Shown piece by piece: positions 18,136 through 27,358 of a stretch of DNA of 64,000 nt. The stretch is taken from the NCBI RefSeq assembly GCF_036898465.1, contig NZ_JARUMJ010000001.1:7192001-7256000 (forward strand), in the 5' to 3' direction. Under the pieces are notes generated by a model that saw nothing but the letters and a program-made list of their open reading frames with translations, was not told where the DNA came from and did no database searches. Each line of letters opens with the position of its first letter. The first letter of the stretch is position 1. The DNA is from Streptomyces sp. B21-105. GTDB taxonomy: Bacteria; Actinomycetota; Actinomycetes; Streptomycetales; Streptomycetaceae. Made by a program: the position numbers and the translations under genes.

Positions 18136-18210
18136 ACCTCGTCCGCGACGTCCGCGACGGGCACCTCGTCCGCGACGTCCGCGACGGGCACCTCGTCCGC
18201 GACGTCCGCG
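18136..18210 (+). repeat. 27-bp tandem repeat upstream of acyl-CoA dehydrogenase gene
   Basis: Nearly three units of a 27-bp sequence beginning ACCTCGTCCGCGACGTCCGC (18136-18162, 18163-18189 and a partial third unit) lie 40-115 bp before the ATG at 18251, where a promoter or leader would be expected. Each unit contains two CGTCCGCGA sub-repeats. Confidence 0.8.
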
Positions 18211-18250
18211 CCGCGACCGGGCGGATCATTCACGGCAGAGGGGAAAGGCG

Positions 18251-19564
18251 ATGCCCGCAGGGATGCCCGCAGCAATGCCCGCGTTCTCGATCGATCCGGC
18301 ACGAGCCGCCTGGTGCGCCGAACTGCGCACCCTGGCCGCCGACCGGCTGCGCCCACTCGCCGAGAAGGGCGAACCGGGCCGGGTCAACCGCCCGCTCGTC
18401 GCCGAACTCGGCCGCCTGGGACTCTTGTCCCGGCTGTTCACCTCCGGCGCGGTCGACCTCTGCCTGATGCGCGAGTCCCTGGCGTACGCCTGCACCGAGG
18501 CCGAGACGGCGCTCGCGCTGCAGGGGCTGGGCGCACACCCGGTCCACGCGCACGGCACGCCCGTCCAGCGCCGCCGCTGGCTGCCCGGAGTCGCCGACGG
18601 TGCCGTAGTGGCGGCCTTCGCGCTGAGCGAGCCCGGCGCGGGCTCGGACGCGGCCGCGCTGTCCCTGGCCGCCGAGCGGGACGGAACGGCCGCCTGGCGG
18701 CTCACCGGCGAGAAGTGCTGGATCTCCAACGCTCCCGAAGCCGATTTCTATACAGTTTTCGCCCGCACCACGCCCAGAGTCGGCGCACGAGGCGTAACCG
18801 CTTTCCTGCTTCCCGCCGACCGCCCCGGCCTCACCGGATCCGCCCTCGACATGCTCTCCCCGCACCCCATCGGCACACTCCGCCTCGACGCCGTCCCGGT
18901 CACCGCGGACGACGTGCTCGGCGAGCCCGACCGAGGCTTCCGCGTCGCCATGGGCACCCTCGACCTGTTCCGCCCGAGTGTCGGCGCGTTCGCCGTCGGC
19001 ATGGCACAGGCCGCGCTCGACGCCACCCTCGCCCACACCGCCCGCCGCGACGCGTTCGGCGGCAAGCTGCGGGATCTGCAAACGGTTTCCCACCAGGTCG
19101 CCGAGATGGCGCTGCGCACGGAGGCGGCCCGGCTGATGGTCCACGCGGCGGCGACGGCGTATGATGCCGCCGCCCCGGACGTCTCCCGGCGAGCCGCGAT
19201 GGCCAAGCTGCTCGCCACCGAGACGGCGCAGTACGTCGTCGACGCGGCCGTCCAACTCCACGGCGCGCGTGCTCTGCGCCGAGGCCACCTGCTCGAGCAC
19301 CTCTACCGGGAGGTGCGCGCACCACGGATCTACGAGGGGGCCAGCGAGGTGCAACGCGACATCATCGCAAGGGAGTTGTACGCGGAGCTCGCAAGGCGGA
19401 CGGACCCCGGAGAGCAGGGTGTGCAGGCTGACCGAACCGAGCGAGGCGGCCGGGCGGCCCTGCGGACCGAACGGACACCACACGCCGCACAGGCCGAGCG
19501 AGCCCACCGGGAAGCCGAGCGAGCCGGCCGTGAGACCCGACGAGCCGACCGGGAGGCCGAGTGA
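18251..19564 (+). CDS. Acyl-CoA dehydrogenase
   Basis: 437 residues. It is an FAD-dependent acyl-CoA dehydrogenase: FALSEPGAGSDAA near 120, LTGEKCWISNA near 150, and IYEGASEVQRDIIARELY near 375 with the usual catalytic Glu position. It is divergent from the ligase and overlaps the RidA-like gene by GTGA. The last 50 residues (RTERGGRAALRTER, REAERAGRETRRADREAE) are a charged low-complexity extension outside the normal family length; it comes from degenerate repeats and may be recent. In the proposed pathway it would act on an alicyclic or ring-opened CoA ester. ATG 18251 follows GAGGGGAAAGG. Confidence 0.9.
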   Translation: MPAGMPAAMPAFSIDPARAAWCAELRTLAADRLRPLAEKGEPGRVNRPLVAELGRLGLLSRLFTSGAVDLCLMRESLAYACTEAETALALQGLGAHPVHAHGTPVQRRRWLPGVADGAVVAAFALSEPGAGSDAAALSLAAERDGTAAWRLTGEKCWISNAPEADFYTVFARTTPRVGARGVTAFLLPADRPGLTGSALDMLSPHPIGTLRLDAVPVTADDVLGEPDRGFRVAMGTLDLFRPSVGAFAVGMAQAALDATLAHTARRDAFGGKLRDLQTVSHQVAEMALRTEAARLMVHAAATAYDAAAPDVSRRAAMAKLLATETAQYVVDAAVQLHGARALRRGHLLEHLYREVRAPRIYEGASEVQRDIIARELYAELARRTDPGEQGVQADRTERGGRAALRTERTPHAAQAERAHREAERAGRETRRADREAE

Positions 19565-19962
19565 CCGTCGAGCGCGTCAACCCGCCCGGGCTTTCGCCGC
19601 CCACCGGCTTCTCCCACGCCGTTGTCGCCACCGGCAGCCGCATCGTCTTCCTGGCCGGCCAGACCGCGCTGGACACCGACGGGAAAATCGTGGGGGAGTC
19701 GTTGCCGGATCAGTTCGCACGGGCGCTCACGAACCTGCTGGCGGCGCTGACGGCAGCCGGCGGCACGTCGTCGGACCTGGCGCGCGTCACCGTCTACGTC
19801 ACGGACGTCGCCGCCTATCGTGAGCACGCCGCCGAACTGGGCACGATCTGGCGGCGGTCGGCCGGCCGCGACTATCCGGCGATGGCGGTCGTCGGAATCG
19901 TCCGGCTCTGGGACGAGAGGGCACTCGTCGAACTGGACGGGTTCGCGGTGCTGGACCACTGA
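19561..19962 (+). CDS. RidA/YjgF-family protein without the usual arginine
   Basis: 133 residues. The fold signature is clear: FLAGQTALDTDG near 33-44, ALTNLLAALTAAGGTSSDLARVTVYVTD, and VELDGFAVLDH at the end. RidA enzymes hydrolyse enamines/imines to ketones and ammonia using an Arg in a PAR motif. Here that place reads YPAMAVVGI, with Met, so it belongs to an Arg-less Rid subgroup with another activity or no catalysis. Its coupling to an acyl-CoA dehydrogenase in an aryl-CoA cluster fits a deamination step for an amino-substituted CoA ester, which is inference. Confidence 0.85.
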   Translation: MTVERVNPPGLSPPTGFSHAVVATGSRIVFLAGQTALDTDGKIVGESLPDQFARALTNLLAALTAAGGTSSDLARVTVYVTDVAAYREHAAELGTIWRRSAGRDYPAMAVVGIVRLWDERALVELDGFAVLDH

Positions 19963-20018
19963 CCACGCTCTCACGACACGGCCGTCGGGCAGCAGTTCGC
20001 CCGAGTCGTCGACCATGG

Positions 20019-20201
20019 CCCGAGCGATGCGCGGTGATCGAGGACAGCGCATACGGGGTGCAGGCAGCCCGGGCCGCCGGCATGCGGGCCTTCGGTTACT
20101 GCGGCGGCCTCACCCCTGCCTCGCGGCTGGAGGGACCAGGTACCGTCGTGTTCGACGACATGCGCAACCTGCCCGGACTGCTGGCAACTGCCACCGCCTG
20201 A
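20019..20201 (+). pseudogene. C-terminal remnant of HAD-family hydrolase
   Basis: Reading from 20019, PERCAVIEDSAYGVQAARAA then GMRAFGYCGGLTP and VVFDDMRNLPGLLATATA to a stop at 20199-20201 is the C-terminal third of a HAD hydrolase of the phosphoglycolate-phosphatase/beta-phosphoglucomutase type (motif IEDS is motif IV). No N-terminal catalytic DxD part is present upstream: the sequence before 20019 is unrelated. It is a deletion remnant that fills most of the gap between the RidA-like gene and the TetR gene. Confidence 0.7.
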
Positions 20202-20272
20202 GCGCGCACGGCCTCGTCGCCGGGGAGCGTCCGGCCACGGGTCAGGCGCGCATCGTCGGCGACGGAGAATCG

Positions 20273-20941
20273 TCAGCGGATGGCGAGAAGGCCGTCTACC
20301 AGAGCTTGGAGCCCGTCCAGGTAGGTGTCCTCGCCGGTCAGCAGTGCCCAGCGGTCCGCGATCTGCGCCAACCGGGGCAGCTCACCCGGGTCGAGATTGC
20401 CGAAGACCTGCTCCCGGTAGGTCCTTCGGTCGTCGTCTTCGCGCCGCCGGGCCGCCGTCGCCCTGACCACGATCTCTCCAGCGGTGTAGTACCAGATCGC
20501 GCGGTAACCGTGCACGGCACGCTCGGGGGACAGTCCGCATTCGACCAGGCCGTCGACGATCTGCTCGACAAACCACAGCGCCGACGTGGACATCAGGTCA
20601 TCGGCGGTCAACACGTCCACGATCCAGGGACAGGCGGCGAGCGCCTCGTGGATCGCGGCGGCGGCAACGACGATCCGCCGGCGAGGGTGCTCAGGCAGTT
20701 CGGGTCGGCGCAGCGCCTGCGCCGCGTAGTCGTCCAGCAGCAGGACGAGCAGTTCCTCCTTGTTGCGGACGTGGTGGTAGAGCGCCATCGGCGTACTGCC
20801 GATCTCCGTGGCCAGCCGCCGCATGGTCAGCCGATCCACGCCTTCCTCAGTCACGATGCGGCGGGCCGTCCCGATGACCTCCTCGCGGGAGATGCGGGGA
20901 GGTCGGCCAGGAGATTTGCGCGGTGCGGACGGCTGCGGCAT
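20273..20941 (-). CDS. TetR/AcrR-family repressor
   Basis: 222 residues. The N-terminal HTH (REEVIGTARRIVTEEG, then LTMRRLATEIGSTPMALYHHV) is typical, and the C-terminal half is of the TetR_C all-helical ligand-binding type. It is divergent from an MFS drug-efflux gene with 57 bp between starts, the classic arrangement for a repressor of its own efflux pump. The start at 20941 (MPQPSAPRK) gives a normal TetR N-terminus. Confidence 0.88.
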   Translation of the reverse strand: MPQPSAPRKSPGRPPRISREEVIGTARRIVTEEGVDRLTMRRLATEIGSTPMALYHHVRNKEELLVLLLDDYAAQALRRPELPEHPRRRIVVAAAAIHEALAACPWIVDVLTADDLMSTSALWFVEQIVDGLVECGLSPERAVHGYRAIWYYTAGEIVVRATAARRREDDDRRTYREQVFGNLDPGELPRLAQIADRWALLTGEDTYLDGLQALVDGLLAIR

Positions 20942-20960
20942 GCCCCCATCATTCCCCAGG

Positions 20961-21006
20961 TGTCGACAAGGACGATCCCCTGTCGCTAATTTACTTACAT
21001 GTATAA
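20961..21006. promoter_or_regulatory. Divergent tetR/MFS promoter region
   Basis: The 57 bp between the two starts contain TGTCGACA (20961-20968, self-complementary), a second TGTCG at 20981-20985 and an AT-rich end with TACATGTA (20996-21003) that covers the MFS start codon. There is no Shine-Dalgarno in front of the MFS ATG, so its mRNA may be leaderless or very short. The operator itself is not certain. Confidence 0.35.
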
Positions 21007-22447
21007 AAACCCGTACGGGCGACGCGGAGTGGTGCTGGCGGCGGCGGCCGTCGCCCAGTTCGTCTTCGCTCTGGACATGTCGGTGGTCAACGTCGCACTG
21101 CCCGCAATCCGCACCGCGCTGGGATTCGCGCCGCTCGACCTGTCGTGGATCGTGCACGTCTACGCACTCACCTTCGGCGGACTGCTGCTACTGGGAGGCC
21201 GTGCGTGTGACCTGTACGGTCACCGTCGGCTGTTCGTGTCAGGCCTGGTCGTCTTCGGGCTGTGCTCGCTGGTGGGCGGGCTGGCCCAGGCGCCCTGGCA
21301 ACTGATCGCTGCCCGCGCCGGGCAGGGCCTGGGTGCTGCCGCAGCCGCCCCAGCCGCTCTGGGCATGCTCACCACCACGTTCCCTGAGGGCCCTCGGCGT
21401 GTCCGGGCGCTCGGGGTGTGGAGCGCGGTGAACGCCGCAGGGGGAGCGCTGGGGGTACTGGCTGGCGGCCTGCTGACCGAGTACGCGGGTTGGCGTTGGG
21501 TGATGCTCGTCAACCTGCCCATCGTGGCGGCGGCTCTCGCGCTGGTTCTGGCAGGCGTGCCCGCCGAAGCGCAGCCCGACCGGCGCGAGAGGCTGGACGT
21601 GCTCGGCGCTGTCCTGGCGACCGGCGGAGTCGGGCTGCTGGTGTTCGGTGTCGTCCGCACCGACGCCCGGGGTTGGGGATCCCCGGCCACCGTGGCGACC
21701 CTCGCCGCTGCGGCCGCGCTCCTGGCCGCCTTCGTCTTCGCCGAATCCAGGGCGCCCGCGCCGTTGCTGCGCCTCGGCCTGCTGCGCAGCCGCTGGGTGG
21801 CCGGCGCCAACGTGCTGGTGTTCTTGGCCGCGGCCGGGCAGTTCACGGCGTTCTACTTCGTGTCCCTGTACCTGCAGCAGGTCCTGGGCATGGGTGCCGC
21901 GGCGACCGGCGCCGCGTTCCTGCCGTTCTCCGTGAGCCTGGTCGCCGGCGCCGTCGTCGCGACCCGCGTCACCGCGGCACGCACCCCCCGAGCCGCCCTG
22001 GTGCCCGGCGCTCTGCTGGCCGCCGTGGGCCTGGCCTGGTGTGCCTTCATCAGCCCCGGCGGCGGCTTCCTCACCGACGTGCTCGGTCCCTGCGTCATCA
22101 CTGGCGTAGGCGTCGGACTGGTCATGGCTCCTGTCGCCGCCGCCGCGACCACCGGCGTCGCCTCCCGCGAGGCGGGCACGGCCTCCGGCCTTTTCAACAG
22201 CTCCCGCCAACTCGGCGGCTGCGTCGGCCTGGCCGCTCTGGCCACCATCGCCGCACTCCGCACCGGCACGGCCACCGACCCCGCTGCCCTCAACGACGGC
22301 TATGCCCTGGGCCTTGCCGTTACCGCCGGCCTCTTCGTACTCGCGGCAGTCGTGGCGATCGGGGTGTTGCCCCGACGTCAGGCCTCCCTGCCTGACCCGC
22401 AACCCGCCGCCCCCACAAAGAACCGACTGGAAGGAACGCCGTCATGA
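20999..22447 (+). CDS. MFS transporter, DHA2 (EmrB/QacA) type
   Basis: 482 residues, mostly hydrophobic, consistent with 14 transmembrane helices. Family features are the first helix QFVFALDMSVVNVALPAIR, motif A LGGRACDLYGHRR near 65-77, and the long central loop after helix 6 (PAEAQPDRRERLD). It should export small hydrophobic compounds using the proton gradient. It is controlled by the divergent TetR gene and overlaps the following cupin remnant by four bases, so the pair was once an operon. Confidence 0.9.
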   Translation: MYKNPYGRRGVVLAAAAVAQFVFALDMSVVNVALPAIRTALGFAPLDLSWIVHVYALTFGGLLLLGGRACDLYGHRRLFVSGLVVFGLCSLVGGLAQAPWQLIAARAGQGLGAAAAAPAALGMLTTTFPEGPRRVRALGVWSAVNAAGGALGVLAGGLLTEYAGWRWVMLVNLPIVAAALALVLAGVPAEAQPDRRERLDVLGAVLATGGVGLLVFGVVRTDARGWGSPATVATLAAAAALLAAFVFAESRAPAPLLRLGLLRSRWVAGANVLVFLAAAGQFTAFYFVSLYLQQVLGMGAAATGAAFLPFSVSLVAGAVVATRVTAARTPRAALVPGALLAAVGLAWCAFISPGGGFLTDVLGPCVITGVGVGLVMAPVAAAATTGVASREAGTASGLFNSSRQLGGCVGLAALATIAALRTGTATDPAALNDGYALGLAVTAGLFVLAAVVAIGVLPRRQASLPDPQPAAPTKNRLEGTPS

Positions 22448-22727
22448 CGTCGACCCCCATCGACCTGTTCGTCTCCGCGCTGCAGTTCCCGACGGCGATG
22501 TCCGAGCCGCCGAACGGCAGATGGTGAGCGGTGACTCCGGCGCCTGGCAGATCACGACGTTCCACGTGGAGACCGGTGTCGACGTTCACGCCGACCACTG
22601 GGAGATGCACCCGGATGCCGAAGAGGCGGTGTGCAGCCTGACGGGCGGTGTGCGCCTCTACGCGAAGCGTCGCGGTGACCTTCCGGCGGAGCCGGACAGA
22701 GAGGCACTGGCCGCCGGTAGCCGGTGA
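22444..22727 (+). pseudogene. Cupin-domain protein, frameshifted and truncated
   Basis: It begins at the ATG overlapping the MFS stop: MTSTPIDLFVSALQFP. After that the protein continues in another frame as DGDVRAAERQMVSGDSGAW, then a cupin beta-barrel with VHADHWEMHPDAEEAVCSLTGG. The switch lies near 22490-22500, in CCCGACGGCGATG. After GGVRLY the sequence stops matching a cupin and ends at 22727, so the C-terminal half is lost as well. A tnpB fragment begins 59 bp later, which may mark the event that removed the end. Confidence 0.7.
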
Positions 22728-22785
22728 CACGTTGAACGAATGTTCTGCCTGGTGCCAACGGTTCGGCTGTTTCTGCGATGCTCGC

Positions 22786-23004
22786 ATGCAGCGTCGGTAC
22801 GTCTTCAGGGTGTACCCGGAGCCCGGCCGGCAGGGCGCGTTGGCGAGGGCGTTCGGGTGCGCCCGCGTCGTGTTCAACGATGCTGTGCGGGCCCGCCGCG
22901 ACGCCCGCGCGGCCGGGGAGAAGTACCCGACGTCCGCCGCGCTGTCCAAGGCGCTGATCTGCGCCCGGCCCGGAGTCGTCGCCGGGGCACGTCCGAAAAC
23001 GTGA
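22786..23004 (+). pseudogene. IS200/IS605-type TnpB, N-terminal fragment
   Basis: 72 residues from ATG 22786: YVFRVYPEPGRQGALARAFG and CARVVFNDAVRARRDARAAG are the start of TnpB (OrfB) proteins of the IS605 group. The homology breaks off after the first 60 residues and the frame stops at 23004. The RuvC-like catalytic core and zinc ribbon are absent. It lies directly behind the broken cupin gene. A C-terminal TnpB piece in the opposite orientation lies near 28 kb. Confidence 0.75.
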
Positions 23005-23069
23005 CAGCACCAGGACGACTCCCGGACGGTACGTCGACGGCCGGTGCGGACTCGCCACCGAAGGAGTGA

Positions 23070-23567
<498 letters not shown>

Positions 23568-23594
23568 TCCGGGCAGTTCCCGCGCGGCGGTCCA

Positions 23595-23669
23595 CGGTGC
23601 AGGCACGCGGTGCAGGCACGCGGTGCACGCACGCCATGCACGCCATGCACGCCATGCACGCCATGCACG
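23595..23669 (+). repeat. Compound 13-bp and 9-bp tandem repeats
   Basis: Three 13-bp units (CGGTGCAGGCACG, the third with one change) are followed directly by four perfect CCATGCACG units. The array starts 28 bp after the DUF6299 stop. The rest of the 630-bp space to 24197 contains no frame I would support and no clear hairpin. Confidence 0.8.
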
Positions 23670-24197
23670 CACATGGTGCAGGCGACGACCGGCCGGGACC
23701 GCCGAACGCGGGTGGCGACGGCGACGGCCAGAAGACGAAGGCGACGGCGGACACCCGCGCACCGGCCAGATGCCAGTGTTTTCGCCGTCGCCCGGGCCCC
23801 CGGGCGGCTCGGCCGGCCCCCGGAGCCCCAGGGCGGCGCGGCCTACGCCGCCGGTGTGCCGACCGCCCCGACCTGTCCGGGGCCATACCGCGAAGCCTCG
23901 GCGTCCCTCTCGACCGGCTCGCGTCGAGGCAGCTGAGGCGAGCGCGTTCCGAGCTGCTCCCCGGGTGACGGGCTCATCGGCTCGCTGGCCCTGACCTGCG
24001 GCCGTGACTCCCGGGACCCGATGCCGAGGGTAGTGCCGGGAGACCCTTTCCGACCTCGGTCGACGGCGCGTTTTCCGCGCACAAACCTGCGTCAGCTCGT
24101 CGTTGACCGGCGATCCGCGGCCGGTCAGGGTGATGGGGACGGGCGGGCCATTCCGATCGCCTGTTTCCGGTCACCGAACCGAGTCCAGGAGGCCGCG

Positions 24198-24686
24198 GTG
24201 CTCCAGACGCAAACCCGTGCACACGACGAACTAGCGGACGGCCCCGAAGCGGTCGCCGTCGACGCGACCCCGCCGGACATGTCGCCGGACATGCCGCCGG
24301 ACATGCCGCCGGACATGCCGCCGGACATGCCGGAGGCACCGGCTGCCGGCCGCGAGCTCTTCTTCCAGCGTTGCCGGTGGTGTGGCACCCCGGGCTACCG
24401 GCGCTCCTTCTGCCGCGCCTGCGGATCCGTGGCTTTCGTGCTGGAACGCAGCGCGGGCCTCGGAGTCGTCGTGCGCCGAAACGGCCACGCCCAGCACAAC
24501 ACGTGGTTCGTCGCGATGGACGAAGGCTTCAACCTGCTGTGCCGGATCGTCGGCACGGCGCCGTTCGTCGTGGCGGTGGGGGCACGCGTGACCGCCGTAC
24601 GGACCGTCGCGCCCGCCGGCCGGGGCATCCCCACCGTCGAGCTCACCGACCCGGTCCCGGTCCAGCCGTCGCAGAGCTGGTGGTGA
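24198..24686 (+). CDS. DUF35-type zinc-ribbon/OB-fold protein
   Basis: 162 residues from GTG 24198, which has CAGGAGG 5 bases upstream. After a disordered N-terminus with five PPDM repeats (about 26-44) comes a rubredoxin-like zinc ribbon with CRWCG and CRACG near 57-75, then an OB-fold (VVVRRNGHAQHNTW to VELTDPVPV). Such proteins partner thiolases, hydratases or acyl-CoA enzymes and bind CoA esters. The next genes are a CoA-transferase and an acyl-CoA dehydrogenase, so a chaperone or CoA-binding role there is plausible. Confidence 0.8.
   Translation: MLQTQTRAHDELADGPEAVAVDATPPDMSPDMPPDMPPDMPPDMPEAPAAGRELFFQRCRWCGTPGYRRSFCRACGSVAFVLERSAGLGVVVRRNGHAQHNTWFVAMDEGFNLLCRIVGTAPFVVAVGARVTAVRTVAPAGRGIPTVELTDPVPVQPSQSWW
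24273..24332 (+). repeat. 12-bp tandem repeat coding PPDM
   Basis: Five units of CCGGACATGCCG (first with a T) encode the repeated tetrapeptide PDMP near the N-terminus of the DUF35 protein. The frame is kept, so copy number can change without frameshift. Confidence 0.85.
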
Positions 24687-24741
24687 CGGGATGCGGCGCA
24701 GCAGACAGCAGTCCGGGCGTGATGATCGGAGAGGAGGGTGT

Positions 24742-25962
24742 GTGAGCACCCAGCATGACGTGGCGGACGTGCCGGACATATCGGGAGCCGGACGCGGCGC
24801 GCTGGACGGTCTGCGCATCGCGGACTTCTCACGGGTCCTCGCCGGGCCCTACGCCACCATGCTCCTCGGCGACCTGGGCGCCGACGTGGTCAAGGTCGAG
24901 CGGCCGGGCATCGGGGACGAGACGCGGGCCTGGCACCCTCCCGCGGACAGCGACGGCACGTCCACCTATTTCCTGAGCGTCAACCGGAACAAGAGGTCGG
25001 TCGTCCTCGACCTGGCCACGGAGTCCGGCCGTGAACAGGCCCGAGCCCTGGTCGCCGAGTGTGACGTGGTGGTGGAGAACTTCCGCCCCGGCACGATGGA
25101 GCGTCTCGGCCTGGGATACGACGAACTCCGCGCCCGTAAACCGGAGTTGGTCTACTGCTCGATCAGTGGGTTCGGCAGCGGCGCGGGCGCCTCGATCCCC
25201 GGATACGACCTGTTGGTGCAGGCTGTCGGCGGTCTGATGAGCGTGACCGGCGCCGCGGACGGCGAGCCGGTGAAGGCGGGCGTGGCCCTGGTCGACGTCA
25301 TCACCGGCCTGCACGCCTGCCTCGGTGTCCTCGCGGCCCTCCGGCACCGCGACGCCACCGGGCGGGGTCAGCGGGTGGAGGTGAACCTGCTCGGCTCGCT
25401 GCTGTCCGCGATGGTCAACCAGGCGTCGGCGTTCGCCGTCGCCGGCGTCGTGCCGGGCCGCATGGGCAACGCGCATCCGAGCATCGCCCCGTACGAGACC
25501 TTCCCGACCGCTGATCGCCCCATCGCGCTCGCCGTGGGCAACGACCGGCAGTTCGCGGCGCTCGCCGTGGCCGCCGGGGATGCCGGTCTCGCTCTCGACG
25601 ACCGTTTCCGCACCAACGCCGACCGGGTCGCCCACCGCGCCGAACTGCGGGACATCCTGACCGAGCGGCTCGGCGCGGCAGGCGCGGACCACTGGTCGAC
25701 CGTCCTGCTGGCCGCCGGGGTGCCCGCCGGACCCGTCAACACCCTCGACGACGCCTTCGCCTTCGCCGGTCGACTCGGCCTGCCCGGCATCGTCGACATC
25801 CCCGCCGCTCCCGCCGACGGGGAGGCGAGCCGGCCGTCCCGCCAGGTCGCGCACCCCATCGCGCTGAGCGAGACGCCCGCGCAGTACCGGCTGCCCCCGC
25901 CCCGTCTGGGCCGGCACACCACGCAGATCCTCCACGGCCGGCCGGACGAGCCCCGACCGTGA
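24742..25962 (+). CDS. CaiB/BaiF family CoA-transferase
   Basis: 406 residues from GTG 24742, behind GAGGAGGG. Class III CoA-transferase features: DFSRVLAGPYATMLLGDLGAD, KVERPGIGDETR with the usual Asp for the acyl-enzyme slightly later, NRNKRSVVLDL and GRGQRVEVNL. It moves CoA between carboxylic acids. With the glutaryl-CoA-type dehydrogenase downstream, a dicarboxylate such as glutarate or a ring-opened product is a likely substrate; this is inference. Confidence 0.9.
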   Translation: MSTQHDVADVPDISGAGRGALDGLRIADFSRVLAGPYATMLLGDLGADVVKVERPGIGDETRAWHPPADSDGTSTYFLSVNRNKRSVVLDLATESGREQARALVAECDVVVENFRPGTMERLGLGYDELRARKPELVYCSISGFGSGAGASIPGYDLLVQAVGGLMSVTGAADGEPVKAGVALVDVITGLHACLGVLAALRHRDATGRGQRVEVNLLGSLLSAMVNQASAFAVAGVVPGRMGNAHPSIAPYETFPTADRPIALAVGNDRQFAALAVAAGDAGLALDDRFRTNADRVAHRAELRDILTERLGAAGADHWSTVLLAAGVPAGPVNTLDDAFAFAGRLGLPGIVDIPAAPADGEASRPSRQVAHPIALSETPAQYRLPPPRLGRHTTQILHGRPDEPRP

Positions 25963-26157
25963 CCCCGCGTGACCCCGCGTGCCCCCGGAACGCTCCCCGA
26001 CTTCCGGCGTCATCGGCGCCCTGCCGAACCGACGACCCGGATGCCCCGACCGAACCGACGACCGGCATGGCCCGACCCGGCCGACGACCCGGACCATCCG
26101 GACGACCCGGTCGACTCGAACCACCCGTATATCCACCCGCGTGACAAGGAGCTCATC

Positions 26158-27333
26158 ATGAGTGGCAAGCCGCTGAAGGACCCTCTCGACCTGCTCGACA
26201 TCGCCTCCACCCTCACCGACGAGGAGCGCGAGATCCAGGCCACCGTGGCCAAGTTCCTCGCCGACCGGGTGCGACCGCACGTCGGGGAATGGTTCGAGAA
26301 CGCCCACTTCGCCCGCGAACTCGCTCCAGAACTCGGCAAGTTGGGGGTTCTGGGCATGCACCTCGAAGGCTACGGCTGTGCCGGCACCAACGCCGTGTCC
26401 TACGGCCTGGCCTGTCTGGAACTGGAGGCGGCGGACTCCGGCTTTCGCAGCTTCGTCTCCGTGCAGGGCTCGCTGTCGATGTTCTCCATCTGGAAGTGGG
26501 GCTCGGAGGAGCAGAAGCGCGAGTGGCTGCCTCGCCTCGCCGCGGGTGAGGCGATCGGCTGCTTCGGCCTGACCGAGCCCGACTTCGGCAGCGACCCCGC
26601 CGGGATGCGCACCCGGGCCGTGCGCGACGGCGGCGACTGGATCCTGAACGGCTCCAAGATGTGGATCACCAACGGCGGTATCGCCGATGTGGCCACCGTG
26701 TGGGCGCAGACCGAGGACGGCGTCCGCGGATTCCTCGTGCCGCGCGGCACGCCGGGCTTCACCACGCAGGACATCAAGCAGAAGATGTCGCTGCGCGCCT
26801 CCGTCACCTCGGAGCTGTACTTCGACGACGTGCGGCTGCCCGACTCGGCGCGGCTGCCGCTGGCGGAGGGTCTGCGCGGCCCGCTGTCCTGCCTGAACGA
26901 GGCCCGCTTCGGCATTCTGTTCGGCGTCGTCGGCGCGGCCCGGGACAGCCTGCAGGCGGTCATCGAGTACGCCGACTCGCGCGTGCAGTTCGGCAAGCCG
27001 ATCAGCGCCTTCCAGCTCACCCAGAAGAAGCTCGCCGACATGACCGTCTCCCTGGGCGGTGCGGCGCTGCTCGCCCTGCACCTGGGCCGGCTGAAGGACC
27101 AGCACCGCATCCGGGCCGAGCAGATCAGCGTGGGCAAGCTCAACAACGTCCGGGAGGCGATCGCGATCGCGCGGGAGTGCCGCACCGTCCTGGGCGCCAA
27201 CGGCATCTCCCTGGAGTATTCGCCGCTGCGGCACGCCAACAACCTGGAGTCCGTCCTCACGTACGAGGGCACCAACGAGATGCACACGCTGGTCGTCGGT
27301 CAGGCGGTCACCGGCTACCCGGCTTTCCGCTGA
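26158..27333 (+). CDS. Acyl-CoA dehydrogenase, glutaryl-CoA dehydrogenase type
   Basis: 391 residues. CFGLTEPDFGSDPAGMRT near 139-156, NGSKMWITNGG near 170 and LTYEGTNEMHTLVVG with the catalytic Glu near 369 are those of the glutaryl-CoA dehydrogenase branch. It would oxidise and possibly decarboxylate glutaryl-CoA, passing electrons to ETF, whose beta subunit gene follows but is broken. AAGGAG at 26146 supports the ATG at 26158. The 195-bp space before it is made of CGACGACCCGG-like low-complexity sequence. Confidence 0.88.
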   Translation: MSGKPLKDPLDLLDIASTLTDEEREIQATVAKFLADRVRPHVGEWFENAHFARELAPELGKLGVLGMHLEGYGCAGTNAVSYGLACLELEAADSGFRSFVSVQGSLSMFSIWKWGSEEQKREWLPRLAAGEAIGCFGLTEPDFGSDPAGMRTRAVRDGGDWILNGSKMWITNGGIADVATVWAQTEDGVRGFLVPRGTPGFTTQDIKQKMSLRASVTSELYFDDVRLPDSARLPLAEGLRGPLSCLNEARFGILFGVVGAARDSLQAVIEYADSRVQFGKPISAFQLTQKKLADMTVSLGGAALLALHLGRLKDQHRIRAEQISVGKLNNVREAIAIARECRTVLGANGISLEYSPLRHANNLESVLTYEGTNEMHTLVVGQAVTGYPAFR

Positions 27334-27358
27334 CCGCCACGGCTGAAGGAAGACGACC

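Noticed and set aside
16179..18356. 725-residue reading of the aryl-CoA ligase
   Set aside because: The extra N-terminus is translated 27-bp repeat and promoter sequence; the start at 17783 has a good ribosome site and normal family length.
23595..23669. CRISPR-like repeat array
   Set aside because: Units of 9-13 bp follow each other without spacers and no cas genes are present.
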